A stretch of DNA of 51,731 bases, from positions 1 through 51,731 of the IMG/VR virus record IMGVR_UViG_3300004369_000937; one strand, given 5' to 3'. Shown here in pieces: positions 7,668 to 16,659 of this stretch. The notes under the pieces were generated by a model, which worked only from the letters and a program-made list of their open reading frames with translations, had not been told where the DNA came from and did not search any database. Source of the DNA: a virus. The position numbers and the translations under genes were made by a program. Position 1 is the first letter of the stretch, and each line of letters opens with the position of its first letter.

Positions 7668-8581
7668 TGTCAGGATTACCAATTATAAGCGCTGATGAGC
7701 GCATGAAAGAAAAAAAAGGCATCAAGGGTTGTATTATAGGCGTTTCCGGAATTGGGAAAACATCGCAACTCTGGACGCTTGATCCTAAAAGCACCCTATT
7801 TATAGATCTTGAAGCCGGTGATTTAGCTGTTGAGGGTTGGAAGGGAGATACATTCCGCCCTCGCAAATGGGAAGAATGTCGTGATTTTGCTCTATTTATT
7901 GGCGGCTTCAATCCTTCTTTGCGTGATGATCAGCCATATAGCGAAGCGCATTATAATGCTGTCTGCAAAGAATATGGTGATCCTAAATCTTTGGATAAAT
8001 ATGAAACTGTATTTATCGATTCTATAACAGTAGCAGGCCGTCTTTGTTTCCAATGGTGTAAAGGTCAACCACAGGCATATTCTGATAAAACAGGCAAACC
8101 TGACATGCGTGGTGCATATGGTTTGATGGGTCAGGAAATGGTGAACTGGCTTACTCAGCTTCAACATGCGCGTAATAAAAATGTCTGGGTTGTCGGCATT
8201 CTAGATAAAAAAACCGATGATTTTAATCGTGTTTATTACGAAATACAGATTGATGGCAGTAAAACAGGATTAGAGCTGCCAGGCATATTTGATCAAATCA
8301 TTACAATGGCTGAAATACCCACCAGTGATCCTAAGCAAGATGGCTCTACTTTCCGAGCGTTTATCAACCACACTCTGAATCTTTATGGATATCCGGCAAA
8401 AGATCGTTCAGGTCGTCTTGATCTGCTGGAAGAGCCTCATCTTGGCCGTTTAATGGAGAAAATCAAGGGGCCTGTAAAACCGGCATCGATGCGCTTGGTT
8501 TATGAGCAGCCAAAGACTGATGTTGATTCTGAATCTACCAACACTAATACCCAACCTAAAACTGAAGGAGAACTATCATGA
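7667..8581 (+). CDS. Sak4-like RecA-fold ATPase
   Basis: This 304-residue protein has a Walker A motif GVSGIGKT at residues 25-32 and a Walker B segment YETVFIDS with Asp118. The fold matches AAA_24/Sak4-type phage proteins, which are minimal RecA-like ATPases that promote single-strand annealing with a partner SSB. An SSB-like gene follows directly with a 4-base overlap, and a RecB-like nuclease gene lies further down. This supports a recombination or replication role. A generic phage nucleotide-binding protein is the fallback call. Confidence 0.8.
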   Translation: MSGLPIISADERMKEKKGIKGCIIGVSGIGKTSQLWTLDPKSTLFIDLEAGDLAVEGWKGDTFRPRKWEECRDFALFIGGFNPSLRDDQPYSEAHYNAVCKEYGDPKSLDKYETVFIDSITVAGRLCFQWCKGQPQAYSDKTGKPDMRGAYGLMGQEMVNWLTQLQHARNKNVWVVGILDKKTDDFNRVYYEIQIDGSKTGLELPGIFDQIITMAEIPTSDPKQDGSTFRAFINHTLNLYGYPAKDRSGRLDLLEEPHLGRLMEKIKGPVKPASMRLVYEQPKTDVDSESTNTNTQPKTEGELS

Positions 8582-9219
8582 ATACATGGAATGATTTTAA
8601 CTCTGCCGATGAGCAGACAAATTTTGATGTCATACCAAAAGGTACACTTGTAAAAGTTAGAATGACAATAAAGCCCGGAGCCTTTGACGATCCTAATAAT
8701 GGATGGACTGGTGGTTATGCGACACGCAACAATGACTCAGGTGCTGTTTATTTAGCATGTGAGTTTGTAATCCTAGCAGGTGAATATGCCAAACGCAAAG
8801 TATGGAGCAACATCGGTCTATATAGTCAGAAAAACAATAACAATTGGGGCAATATGGGGCGCTCGTTTATCCGCGCTATCCTCAATTCTGCTCGTGGAGT
8901 TCTCCCTAAAGATGAATCACCAAATGCTCAAACTGCCAGAAAGATTAATGGTCTTGCCGACCTTGATGGCATTGAATTTATCGCAAGTATAGGCATTGGT
9001 AAAGATCAGAATGGTTCTGATAAAAACGAAATCCAACTGGCTATCACTCCAGATCACAAAGAGTACGCTGCTATTATGGGAGTTGCAGCTACTGTATCAA
9101 ACCCAACAAGTGCTGCACCCGCACCACCACTATCTGCAAATTATCAACCTGCTGCACCGGCAGCAACCCCTGCTGTTTCTGCGTCTAATCCAACCGGCAA
9201 ACCTAGCTGGGCACAATAA
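8578..9219 (+). CDS. phage SSB-like protein
   Basis: This is a 213-residue protein. The first 150 residues have the beta-rich pattern of an OB fold, including VIPKGTLVKVRMTI, YLACEFVILAGEYAKRKVW and LDGIEFIASIGIG. A Pro/Ala-rich linker follows at about 165-205 and the protein ends in GKPSWAQ. This is the layout of phage DUF669/SSB-like proteins, except that the usual acidic C-terminal tip is missing. It is translationally coupled to the Sak4-like ATPase, with which it probably works on single-stranded DNA. Confidence 0.7.
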   Translation: MNTWNDFNSADEQTNFDVIPKGTLVKVRMTIKPGAFDDPNNGWTGGYATRNNDSGAVYLACEFVILAGEYAKRKVWSNIGLYSQKNNNNWGNMGRSFIRAILNSARGVLPKDESPNAQTARKINGLADLDGIEFIASIGIGKDQNGSDKNEIQLAITPDHKEYAAIMGVAATVSNPTSAAPAPPLSANYQPAAPAATPAVSASNPTGKPSWAQ

Positions 9220-9234
9220 GTAAAAGGATTTAAG

Positions 9235-11937
9235 ATGTTATTGCGTCCGCGCCAGAAGATATTTGTTGAAAAGAGTGTTGCCGCTTTAAAAGAGCATGGC
9301 AACACTCTTGGTGTTGCGCCGACAGGGTGTCATGCTCCAGGCGCGCCAATACTTATGTTTGATGGCACAGTCAAGAAAGTTGAGGAAGTACAAACTGGCG
9401 ATCTGTTAATGGGGCCAGATAGCACCTCCCGCACGGTACTGGAGCTTCATCATGGACAGGATGAAATGTATGAAATCCGTCCAATTAAAGGTACATCGTT
9501 TGTTGTCAATGGTGGTCATATTTTATCATTGGTAAAAACAAACGAAGGAATAAAAGGTTCTCATGCATGGTCTAGTCCTAGTGGCACGATAACAAATATA
9601 TCAGTAAATAGTTATATACAAACAAGCCACAATTTTAAACATCTACACAAGTTATACAGAGCAAAAGTAGATTTCATGGAGTCAGGGTTATTGCCGCTTG
9701 ACCCTTATTTCTTTGGATTGCTGCTGGGAGATGGAGGGTTAGCGCATGGAACTCCTAATATTACTACCCCTGATCCCGAAATTATTACATACTGTCAGCA
9801 TACAGCAGACTCGTTAGGTTTAACCCTACGCATTGACCAACTTAATGATAACGAAGCAAATACATATTTTTTTGTAAAAGGAAAGAATCGAAAGAACCCT
9901 TTAACAGAAATATTACGCACACTTGCAATATACGGGAAAAAATCGTCTGAAAAATTTTTACCGCAACTATATAAAACTTCTTCATCTAAAGAACGCGCTT
10001 CATTATTAGCAGGATTGCTAGACACAGATGGTCATCTGCAAAGTAATATAATCGAATACTCTACAGCTTCATACCAGCTTGCACAGGATGTTGCCTTCAT
10101 TTCCAGAAGCCTTGGATTTATGGCTCTTCCAAAAGAAAAGATTGTAAACGGAGTTATTTATTATCGTTTTTGTATTTGTGGTGACTTTACAAACATTCCT
10201 TTACGTGTAAGCCGCAAAATTCCTGGTGAGCGCAGGCAAAAGAAAAACCCTCTGCGTACCGGTTTTACAGTACATCAGATGGGCAAAGGTGAATATTACG
10301 GCTTTACTGTAGACTCTGATAATCTTTATGTAATGGGTGACTTTACTGTTACACACAATTCTGGCAAGACTATAATGCTGTCTGGCGTTATAGGTGAATT
10401 GTTAAAGGACAACAGCAGAAAGGCTTGCGTACTTGCTCACCGTGATGAATTAACTGCGCAAAATTGTCAAAAATTCAACAAGGTCAGTCCTACTCTTACC
10501 ACCTCCATTTTTGATGCGGCAAATAAATCATTCTGCGGTGATGTTACCTTCGCAATGGTGCAAACGCTATCTCGTGATAACAGCATCAATTTAATGCCGG
10601 AATTGGATTTACTGGTAATAGATGAAGCGCATCACGCCATAGCTAATGGCTATATGAGAATAATTGATAAAATAAAAGAATTAAATCCTGAGTGCATGGT
10701 CTATGGGGTAACAGCGACTCCAATGCGTGGTGATAAAAAGGGTTTGCGTCCTATTTTTTCCAATGTATCTGATCAAATCACCCTGGAAGAATTAATCGCC
10801 TCCGGTCACCTTGTGCCACCACGCACTTTTGTCGTTGATGTTGGTGTTAGGGAAGAACTTACAAATGTAAAAAAAGTAGCTGCTGACTTCGATATGGGTG
10901 AAGTCGATAAAATAATGAACAAACGGCCTATCACTAATGCGGTTGTAAAGCATTGGAAGGAGAAAGCCGGGGACCGTAAAACCATTGTTTTTTGTTCTAC
11001 TGTAGATCATGCCAGAAATGTCTGCCAAACATTTACAGATGAAGGTGTAACGGCTGTTTTAATTCATGGTGGGCTTTCAAAATCTGATCGTGAAGCTGCA
11101 CTTAAATCCTACGAAGAAGGTGATACACAGGTAATTGTAAATATTGCAGTTCTGACGGAGGGATATGATTATACTCCGACATCATGCGTGGTTTTACTGC
11201 GTCCATCTTCCTATCGATCCACAATGATTCAAATGGTTGGGCGTGGGCTTAGAACAATAGACCCAGCCGAATATCCAGGCATTATAAAAACCGACTGTAT
11301 TATTCTTGATTTTGGCACATCATCGCTAATGCATGGGTCGCTGGAACAATCTGTAACATTAGATGTTAAAGAAACAGATAGCGAAGCACCCAAGAAAGAT
11401 TGCCCTGAATGCAATGCTGTCGTACCCATGAGTGTCAGGGAATGTTCATTGTGTGGTTATGTATGGGAGCAAAAAGAAAGTGAAGAAACAGAAGATGACC
11501 GTCTATCTGATTTTATCATGTCAGAAATCGATTTGCTGGCACGCTCCTCTTTTAAATGGTGCGATATATTCAGCGATGATGCAGCCCTTATCGCTCAAGG
11601 ATTCAACGCTTGGGCAGGAATATTCTTTTTAGAAGGCAGGTGGCACTCTGTTGGTGGTGGCAAAGATTTAAAAACATCCCTTCTATCTATTGGAGAAAGA
11701 ACCGTTTGTTTAGCTGCGGCCGATGACTGGTTAAATGATAATGAAACATCTGACAGTGCGCATAAAACTAATCAATGGCTGAACCAGCCTGCAACATACA
11801 AGCAGCTTAGATACCTACCGACTCATTTAAAAAATGATCATGGACTGACCCGTTATCAGGCATCGGCGCTTCTCACGTTCCAATTTAATAAAAAGAACAT
11901 TCGTAACCTTGTTTTTAATAGCAGGAGGGCGGCATGA
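9235..11937 (+). CDS. SF2 DEAD/DEAH helicase containing an intein
   Basis: This 900-residue precursor carries an intein at residues 32-375, which splits the Walker A motif GVAPTG/SGKT. After splicing the helicase would be 556 residues. It keeps the DEAH box VIDEAHH, motif III VTATPMRGD, and motif VI QMVGRGLR. A C-terminal zinc ribbon has cysteine pairs CPEC and CSLC. It resembles RES/SSL2-type phage helicases placed between the SSB and nuclease genes. It probably unwinds DNA in phage replication or recombination. Without splicing the ATP-binding loop is broken, so activity depends on the intein. Confidence 0.9.
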   Translation: MLLRPRQKIFVEKSVAALKEHGNTLGVAPTGCHAPGAPILMFDGTVKKVEEVQTGDLLMGPDSTSRTVLELHHGQDEMYEIRPIKGTSFVVNGGHILSLVKTNEGIKGSHAWSSPSGTITNISVNSYIQTSHNFKHLHKLYRAKVDFMESGLLPLDPYFFGLLLGDGGLAHGTPNITTPDPEIITYCQHTADSLGLTLRIDQLNDNEANTYFFVKGKNRKNPLTEILRTLAIYGKKSSEKFLPQLYKTSSSKERASLLAGLLDTDGHLQSNIIEYSTASYQLAQDVAFISRSLGFMALPKEKIVNGVIYYRFCICGDFTNIPLRVSRKIPGERRQKKNPLRTGFTVHQMGKGEYYGFTVDSDNLYVMGDFTVTHNSGKTIMLSGVIGELLKDNSRKACVLAHRDELTAQNCQKFNKVSPTLTTSIFDAANKSFCGDVTFAMVQTLSRDNSINLMPELDLLVIDEAHHAIANGYMRIIDKIKELNPECMVYGVTATPMRGDKKGLRPIFSNVSDQITLEELIASGHLVPPRTFVVDVGVREELTNVKKVAADFDMGEVDKIMNKRPITNAVVKHWKEKAGDRKTIVFCSTVDHARNVCQTFTDEGVTAVLIHGGLSKSDREAALKSYEEGDTQVIVNIAVLTEGYDYTPTSCVVLLRPSSYRSTMIQMVGRGLRTIDPAEYPGIIKTDCIILDFGTSSLMHGSLEQSVTLDVKETDSEAPKKDCPECNAVVPMSVRECSLCGYVWEQKESEETEDDRLSDFIMSEIDLLARSSFKWCDIFSDDAALIAQGFNAWAGIFFLEGRWHSVGGGKDLKTSLLSIGERTVCLAAADDWLNDNETSDSAHKTNQWLNQPATYKQLRYLPTHLKNDHGLTRYQASALLTFQFNKKNIRNLVFNSRRAA
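9328..10359 (+). other. intein with LAGLIDADG homing endonuclease
   Basis: This 344-residue in-frame insertion starts with Cys32 and ends in THN, followed by Ser as the +1 extein residue. These are the residues required for protein splicing. The N-terminal Hint block (CHAPGAPILMFDGTVKKVEEVQTGDLLMG) and the C-terminal block (YYGFTVDSDNLYVMGDF) are both clear. Between them lie two LAGLIDADG-type motifs, FFGLLLGDGGL and LLAGLLDTDGHL, each with its acidic residue. The homing nuclease therefore looks intact. Insertion in the Walker A loop is a favoured intein site because its DNA is highly conserved. Confidence 0.92.
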
Positions 11938-12305
11938 GATGTGCAGTGTGTTTAATGATGGATCACGGTTTTGGCTATGTCCAACCACCCTACAAAGTTT
12001 CCAGCCAGTGGGGACAGAAAACCTATCGCAAGTTCTGCTCAAAATACTGTCAGGACATTTATGCGCAAATCAAAAAAACAAAAGGAGACCAAACAGTGAT
12101 CGATCCTACAAAACATGAAATTGAGGCAATGGCGGCAACACTAAAACCACTTGGTGAATATGTAGCATCCATCGGTATGCATCGTGGGCTAGCAAATTAC
12201 ACCAAAGAAGAAATCCTAACGCTCGTTGAGGTGACGGTTACCGCCTATCACGACTACTTAAGAGAAGCTGTCAAAGATGAATTTGAAGTGGGGTTGTCAT
12301 GCTAG
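11934..12305 (+). CDS. DUF6511 family protein
   Basis: This 123-residue protein begins with a zinc-ribbon-like CAVC and a second pair in FCSKYC. The conserved tail LGEYVASIGMHRGLANYTKEEILTLVEVTVTAYHDYLRE is the DUF6511 signature. It overlaps the helicase stop by four bases. The family is common in early operons of alphaproteobacterial phages and its function is unknown. Confidence 0.8.
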   Translation: MRCAVCLMMDHGFGYVQPPYKVSSQWGQKTYRKFCSKYCQDIYAQIKKTKGDQTVIDPTKHEIEAMAATLKPLGEYVASIGMHRGLANYTKEEILTLVEVTVTAYHDYLREAVKDEFEVGLSC

Positions 12306-13057
12306 ATTTTAACAGCTCAAAAAAATTTGCTGATAGGGTGAACAGTTTTATCGATCTTGCGCTCCGGTGCGAAAACAAAAAGCAAAAACCTAGAGATTAC
12401 CTTGGTGGTTCACGTCTGGGTGTTGAGTGCAAACGTGCTTTGCAGTTTGAATATATGAATACTCCAAAAGATGATGGGCGTGATTTTAATGGGCAAACAT
12501 TACGGATTTTTGCAGCCGGTCATTTATTCGAAGATCTGGTTATCAAATGGTTGCGCGCAGCTGGCTTTGAACTTTATACGACAAAGAAAGATGGTAATCA
12601 ATTCGGCTTCTCGGTGGCGAAGGGGCGCATACGTGGTCATGTTGACGGTATTATCAATAACGCTCCTGAAGAATTAGACATGGGTTTTCCTGCTCTTTGG
12701 GAATGTAAAACCATGAATCATAAAAACTGGAAGGATACGGTTAAGCGAGGAGTTACCTTATCAAAGCCTGTGTATGCAGGTCAAATAGCAACCTATCAGG
12801 CATATATGGAAAGTTCCATTCCTGGTATTTCAAAAAATTCAGCACTTTTTACAGCAATAAATAAGGATACAGCAGAGATATACCATGAACTCGTTCCATT
12901 CGATTGCGAACTCGCACAAAAGCTCACAGATAAAGCCGTTACTATCTTACAAGCATGTGATGCAGGTGAATTATTACCACGTATAGCAAACAGCAAATCA
13001 TTTTTTGAATGCAAATGGTGTTCCTGGCAGGACAGATGCTGGGAGGCAAATGCATGA
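12299..13057 (+). CDS. RecB/Cas4-like PD-(D/E)XK exonuclease with Fe-S cluster
   Basis: This 252-residue protein has the full nuclease signature: Asp116 in GHVDGII, E135-x-K137 in LWECKTM, and Q162...Y166 in AGQIATYQAYM. Cys44 together with Cys238, Cys241 and Cys247 (CKWC and C) gives the one-plus-three cysteine pattern of a 4Fe-4S cluster in Cas4 and AddB. It probably resects DNA ends for the Sak4/SSB annealing system encoded just upstream. It overlaps both neighbouring genes by a few bases. The role is inferred from motif and context. Confidence 0.85.
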   Translation: MLDFNSSKKFADRVNSFIDLALRCENKKQKPRDYLGGSRLGVECKRALQFEYMNTPKDDGRDFNGQTLRIFAAGHLFEDLVIKWLRAAGFELYTTKKDGNQFGFSVAKGRIRGHVDGIINNAPEELDMGFPALWECKTMNHKNWKDTVKRGVTLSKPVYAGQIATYQAYMESSIPGISKNSALFTAINKDTAEIYHELVPFDCELAQKLTDKAVTILQACDAGELLPRIANSKSFFECKWCSWQDRCWEANA

Positions 13058-15213
13058 CAAATGATTGGGGTGATTTTAATCAGGCAGTGGAGCAACAAAC
13101 ATCTTCCGGCAAAAAATATAATGTAGAGGATATCAGGTCACGCATGCTGACTAATATCCATGCTATTTTACGCTATTTATTGCCAAAAGGTGTTTTTCAA
13201 GCCGATAGATTCGTTGTTGGAGATCTGCAGGGCAATTCCGGTAAAAGCCTTGTTATTACAGTATCGGGCGATAAGGCTGGGCTGTGGCAGGATTTTTCTA
13301 CCGGCGAGTGCGGTGATCTATTCACATTATGGGCGAATATTTATGGTCTTGATGCCAAGCAGAATTTTAGTGAAGTGCTGCAGGATATAGAAGGTTGGAT
13401 CGGTGGTGATTACAAAGACAAATATACAAAGACAGCAGATACAAAACCTATACCTCCCATTGATGAGCTTGGAGCTTTTACAGGTAAGTGGGATTATTTT
13501 GATTCGCAAGGAAAACTGATTGCATGCGTTTATCGCTACGATCCTGAAGATGGGAAGAAGCAGTTCCGTCCTTGGGATGCAAAGCTACGAAAATATAAAG
13601 CGCCAATACCACGCCCTCTTTATAACCAGCCTCAAATGGTAACTGCCAAGCAAGTTATTCTCGTTGAAGGTGAAAAAGCGGCGCAGGCACTCAATAACAT
13701 CGGAGTATGCGCAACAACAGCAATGAATGGTGCAAAAGCTCCAATTGATAAAACTAACTGGAAGCCACTAACCGGTAAAGACGTTGTTATCTGGCCTGAT
13801 AAAGACAAGGCAGGCTGGGAGTATGCAGAGAATGTGGCAATGCATTTACAGCATTCAGGAATTTCTAGTATTTCTATTTTACACCCCCCCGATGATAAAC
13901 CTGAAAAATGGGATGCAGCCGATGCCGTCTCCGAAGGTTTAGATATAAACCAATTTCTTGGCAGTGTTACACGATCTGAAATCAAAACCGCTAGTTCAAC
14001 ATCCATCAATCTATACGACTGGATTGCAGATAAATACGATGGTGATGCACCTGAACAGACATTTTTGGTGCAGGATACATTTCCAATGGGCATGGTGTCA
14101 CTACTGGCTGCGATGGGTGATACAGGAAAAGGTATGCTTACCTTGAATTTAGCATTGCAAGTGGCAACAGGAACGGCTCCTGCAACAAGTGTAAGTCCAT
14201 CACCACATGCATTTGGCAATTCAGTAAAAGAGTTCGGCACAGCGGTTATATTTACTGCCGAGGATGATAAAAATGAAGTTCATCGCAGGCTGGAACGATT
14301 AGATCCTCACAGAATACGTAGTCGTAAAGAAAACAGAAAGAAATTGCTAATCATCCCACTTCCGAGTGCAGGTGGCGTATTTCCTATAGTTAACAGCACC
14401 AAAGAAGGCTCGGAGATTACAAAGCAATATCAGGAGATTTATAATCAACTTGTTCAAATACCTGATCTTAAACTGGTAGTTTTCGATCCCCTTTCTTCAT
14501 TTATCCATGCTGATGTGAATAGCGATCCGGCGGCAGGAAGTTTCGCAACAGGAATATTGGCAGCGCTTGCATATGAGACAGGTGCATCACTTATTATTCC
14601 GCATCATATGCGAAAACCTACCGGCGGAAAATCTATTACAACAGCAGAACAAGCCAGAGATGCAATCCGTGGCACAAGCGCATTGGTTGATGGTGTAAGG
14701 CTGGCTTACGCATTATGGCCTGCTCCTGAAGAAGTACAGATGATGATTTTTAAATTATTAGAAGAAAAATCAGAACGTAACGCTGTTTATCAGGGTGCAG
14801 TTGTCAAAGCCAACTCTCCTGCAGACAGAACCATACGCACATATTTAAGGAATAAAACAGGGCTGCTGGTTGATGTTACCCAAAGACTTGCGGAGGTCAA
14901 AACACCTGATGAGGCGTTAAAGGAAATGCTGATTTTCAGTATTGCTCGTGCCGCACGTAATGGTCACCCATTTACCCACACAGGCGGTTCAGGCGTATTT
15001 AAGCAGCGTAACCGTCTCACACAAGTTTTGCATGGCGTTGGTCGTCACAAGCTTGAAAAACTGGTGCAGTCACTCATGAATGAACGCCCTCCACAGATAG
15101 TAAAAGGCAAGGCTTCAGGCTCTACAGAAGATAAGTGGCTGGACATTCCTGATGGGCCGTTCGCACGAGGTGAAGGAGAATTTCAACATGGTGCAGATGA
15201 GGTGGAAATATGA
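13054..15213 (+). CDS. toprim primase / RepA-like helicase fusion
   Basis: This protein is 719 residues from the ATG at 13054, chosen because GGGAGG precedes it and it overlaps the upstream stop. The N-terminal part has a primase-like region. A Toprim domain follows, with the catalytic Glu in VEGEKAA and the DxD in WPDKDKAG. The C-terminal part is a RepA/KaiC-type hexameric ATPase with the variant P-loop MGDTGKGM and a Walker B segment in LKLVVFDPLSSF. It likely primes and drives phage DNA replication. An iteron-like region follows immediately, which fits an initiator acting next to its gene. Confidence 0.85.
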   Translation: MTNDWGDFNQAVEQQTSSGKKYNVEDIRSRMLTNIHAILRYLLPKGVFQADRFVVGDLQGNSGKSLVITVSGDKAGLWQDFSTGECGDLFTLWANIYGLDAKQNFSEVLQDIEGWIGGDYKDKYTKTADTKPIPPIDELGAFTGKWDYFDSQGKLIACVYRYDPEDGKKQFRPWDAKLRKYKAPIPRPLYNQPQMVTAKQVILVEGEKAAQALNNIGVCATTAMNGAKAPIDKTNWKPLTGKDVVIWPDKDKAGWEYAENVAMHLQHSGISSISILHPPDDKPEKWDAADAVSEGLDINQFLGSVTRSEIKTASSTSINLYDWIADKYDGDAPEQTFLVQDTFPMGMVSLLAAMGDTGKGMLTLNLALQVATGTAPATSVSPSPHAFGNSVKEFGTAVIFTAEDDKNEVHRRLERLDPHRIRSRKENRKKLLIIPLPSAGGVFPIVNSTKEGSEITKQYQEIYNQLVQIPDLKLVVFDPLSSFIHADVNSDPAAGSFATGILAALAYETGASLIIPHHMRKPTGGKSITTAEQARDAIRGTSALVDGVRLAYALWPAPEEVQMMIFKLLEEKSERNAVYQGAVVKANSPADRTIRTYLRNKTGLLVDVTQRLAEVKTPDEALKEMLIFSIARAARNGHPFTHTGGSGVFKQRNRLTQVLHGVGRHKLEKLVQSLMNERPPQIVKGKASGSTEDKWLDIPDGPFARGEGEFQHGADEVEI

Positions 15214-15626
15214 GAAATTATACGCATTCTATTTATCGCTCAAAAACCTATGAAAACCCTTGTGGTTATTGGCTTTCCAGCCAGTTCCAAAAGTTTTGGA
15301 AACGTAGTCGTGTATCACAAATGATAAAACCCTTGTGTATAAAGGGCTGTAGCGATTTTTTACGTTTCCAGTTTCCAACGTTTCCATTGGAAACGCAGAG
15401 GTTGGAAACGCAAATCAAAACGCTAGAACCCTTGGTTTTACTGCTTAAGAAGATTTTCGTTACGTTTCCAATTTCCAAAACGCATTTCCAGCTACAGCCC
15501 TTATTACACGGGCGTTTCCAATTTCCAGAGGTTATATATAAATATATATATGAAGGTTTACACCTCCATACATATTTAAGTTTTAAAACTGGCCTCATTT
15601 TTTTTCAAACCAGGAGGTCAGCATGA
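15210..15626 (+). CDS. doubtful ORF across the iteron region
   Basis: This is a 138-codon open frame. Its start overlaps the primase stop and its stop overlaps the next start, which looks like an operon gene. The product, however, is dominated by translated repeats (QFPTFP, VTFPIS, RFQFPE) from GTTTCCA copies, and no domain is recognisable. I think the DNA is primarily a repeat region. The frame may be open by chance or may be translated only as a spacer. Confidence that it encodes a functional protein is low. Confidence 0.3.
   Translation: MRNYTHSIYRSKTYENPCGYWLSSQFQKFWKRSRVSQMIKPLCIKGCSDFLRFQFPTFPLETQRLETQIKTLEPLVLLLKKIFVTFPISKTHFQLQPLLHGRFQFPEVIYKYIYEGLHLHTYLSFKTGLIFFQTRRSA
15274..15551. 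repeat. TTTCCA iteron cluster with AT-rich tract, candidate origin
   Basis: CGTTTCCA occurs directly at 15363, 15379, 15463 and 15513, and inverted as TGGAAACG at 15297, 15388 and 15403. Shorter copies start at 15274, 15371, 15471, 15484 and 15521. The pair at 15379-15395 is a perfect inverted repeat around one base. Copies often sit in tandem seven or eight bases apart. A pure A/T tract lies at 15532-15551, right after the last copy. Iterons next to an AT-rich unwinding tract, just behind a primase-helicase gene, resemble a replication origin. An operator array for the early operon is the alternative. Confidence 0.6.
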
Positions 15627-16096
15627 AACAAAAAACTCACCCAACAATTTTAGCACTTGATCTTGGTACTAACACCGGATGGGCAGCTTGTGATGAAACA
15701 GGCTCCACCACATCGGGCACGATACACTTCAAAACTAACAGATTTGAGGGCGGTGGCATGCGTTACCTTAAATTCAAACGCTGGCTAACTGAGATTAAAC
15801 AATCTCTCGATGGTATTGATGAGGTTTATTTTGAAGAAGTTCGCAGGCATCTGGGTGTTGATGCAGCTCACGCTTATGGTGGATTTATGGCACATCTCAC
15901 TTGCTGGTGTGAACATCACCAGATTCCATATCAAGGTATTCCGGTTGGAACAATAAAACGCCATATCGCAGGCAAAGGCAATGCCAACAAACAAGATGTC
16001 ATCAATGCTGTTAAGGCTCTTGGCTTTAACCCGATCGATGACAATGAAGCAGATAGCATAGCTTTGCTCAATTTAATCTTAGGAGAAAAATTATGA
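15623..16096 (+). CDS. RuvC-like Holliday junction resolvase
   Basis: This 157-residue protein has an RNase H fold with acidic residues in the right order: Asp13 in LALDLGTNTGWA, Glu71 in VYFEEV, and the C-terminal DDNEADS with Asp140 and Asp144. The GGAGGT ribosome site is strong. This is the phage RuvC-like family that resolves branched DNA before packaging. It completes the recombination set of ATPase, SSB, helicase and nuclease in this operon. Confidence 0.85.
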   Translation: MKQKTHPTILALDLGTNTGWAACDETGSTTSGTIHFKTNRFEGGGMRYLKFKRWLTEIKQSLDGIDEVYFEEVRRHLGVDAAHAYGGFMAHLTCWCEHHQIPYQGIPVGTIKRHIAGKGNANKQDVINAVKALGFNPIDDNEADSIALLNLILGEKL

Positions 16097-16428
16097 TTAG
16101 TTTTAACAAAACACCTGAAGGTGAATTATGGCAGGAAGTAATTAAACTGGCCATGAAAGACGCAGGATTTCAATACGATAAAAATGGCGGTGTCAGGTAC
16201 GTTAGACCAGTTTTGAAAGCCAGCAAAAAACACCAAAAGGATAAAAAATCTCTCAGGGCAATCCATATGGATCAGGGGATAAATTTCCTTACTGCCAATT
16301 CTGGTGCTTGGAGAGAATCACGAGAAGCTATCTGTGACATGGCAATGATTTGCCCTGACCAACTTCGGGAACGCTGCATACAAATTATGGATAGAGATTA
16401 TTCAACATATTCTGTTGGGAGGCGCTAA
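16093..16428 (+). CDS. hypothetical early protein
   Basis: This 111-residue protein is basic in the middle (KASKKHQKDKKSLRA) and helical at the C-terminus, with REAICDMAMICPDQLRERC. It overlaps the resolvase stop by four bases and so belongs to the same operon. I do not recognise a family. A small nucleic-acid-binding role is possible given the charge. Confidence 0.6.
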   Translation: MISFNKTPEGELWQEVIKLAMKDAGFQYDKNGGVRYVRPVLKASKKHQKDKKSLRAIHMDQGINFLTANSGAWRESREAICDMAMICPDQLRERCIQIMDRDYSTYSVGRR

Positions 16429-16431
16429 AAA

Positions 16432-16659
16432 ATGAATCACACCCCATACAGATCAAACCTTGCAGGAATGATTCCAAACAAAATAGATCCCGAAGATGTA
16501 AAGCGCAAAGGCTGGCGTGATGACGGCATACTGGTAATTGCCAAGAATGATCACCGCCTAAGTTGGCCGGAGCGTGAGTTTATAACTCAGATCGGAACAA
16601 AGCTTTATGGCAAACCCGCTAGTGACAACCGCAAACAGGAGAACTTAAATGACAAATGA
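16432..16659 (+). CDS. small hypothetical early protein
   Basis: This is a 75-residue protein with a conserved-looking core: PEDVKRKGWRDDGILVIA, then LSWPEREFITQIGTKLYG. It starts three bases after the previous stop and overlaps the next gene by 11 bases. Similar short proteins occur before DUF6362 genes in related prophages. Its function is unknown. Confidence 0.6.
   Translation: MNHTPYRSNLAGMIPNKIDPEDVKRKGWRDDGILVIAKNDHRLSWPEREFITQIGTKLYGKPASDNRKQENLNDK

Noticed and set aside
13632-14240. 202-codon minus-strand frame inside the primase-helicase gene
   Set aside because: It is the shadow of a highly conserved Toprim/ATPase gene. The product is Ser/Ala/Pro-rich without a domain.
15266-15598. 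Minus-strand frame across the iteron region
   Set aside because: It consists of translated repeats (GNWKR-like units), as does the plus-strand frame, so it is better explained by the DNA repeats.
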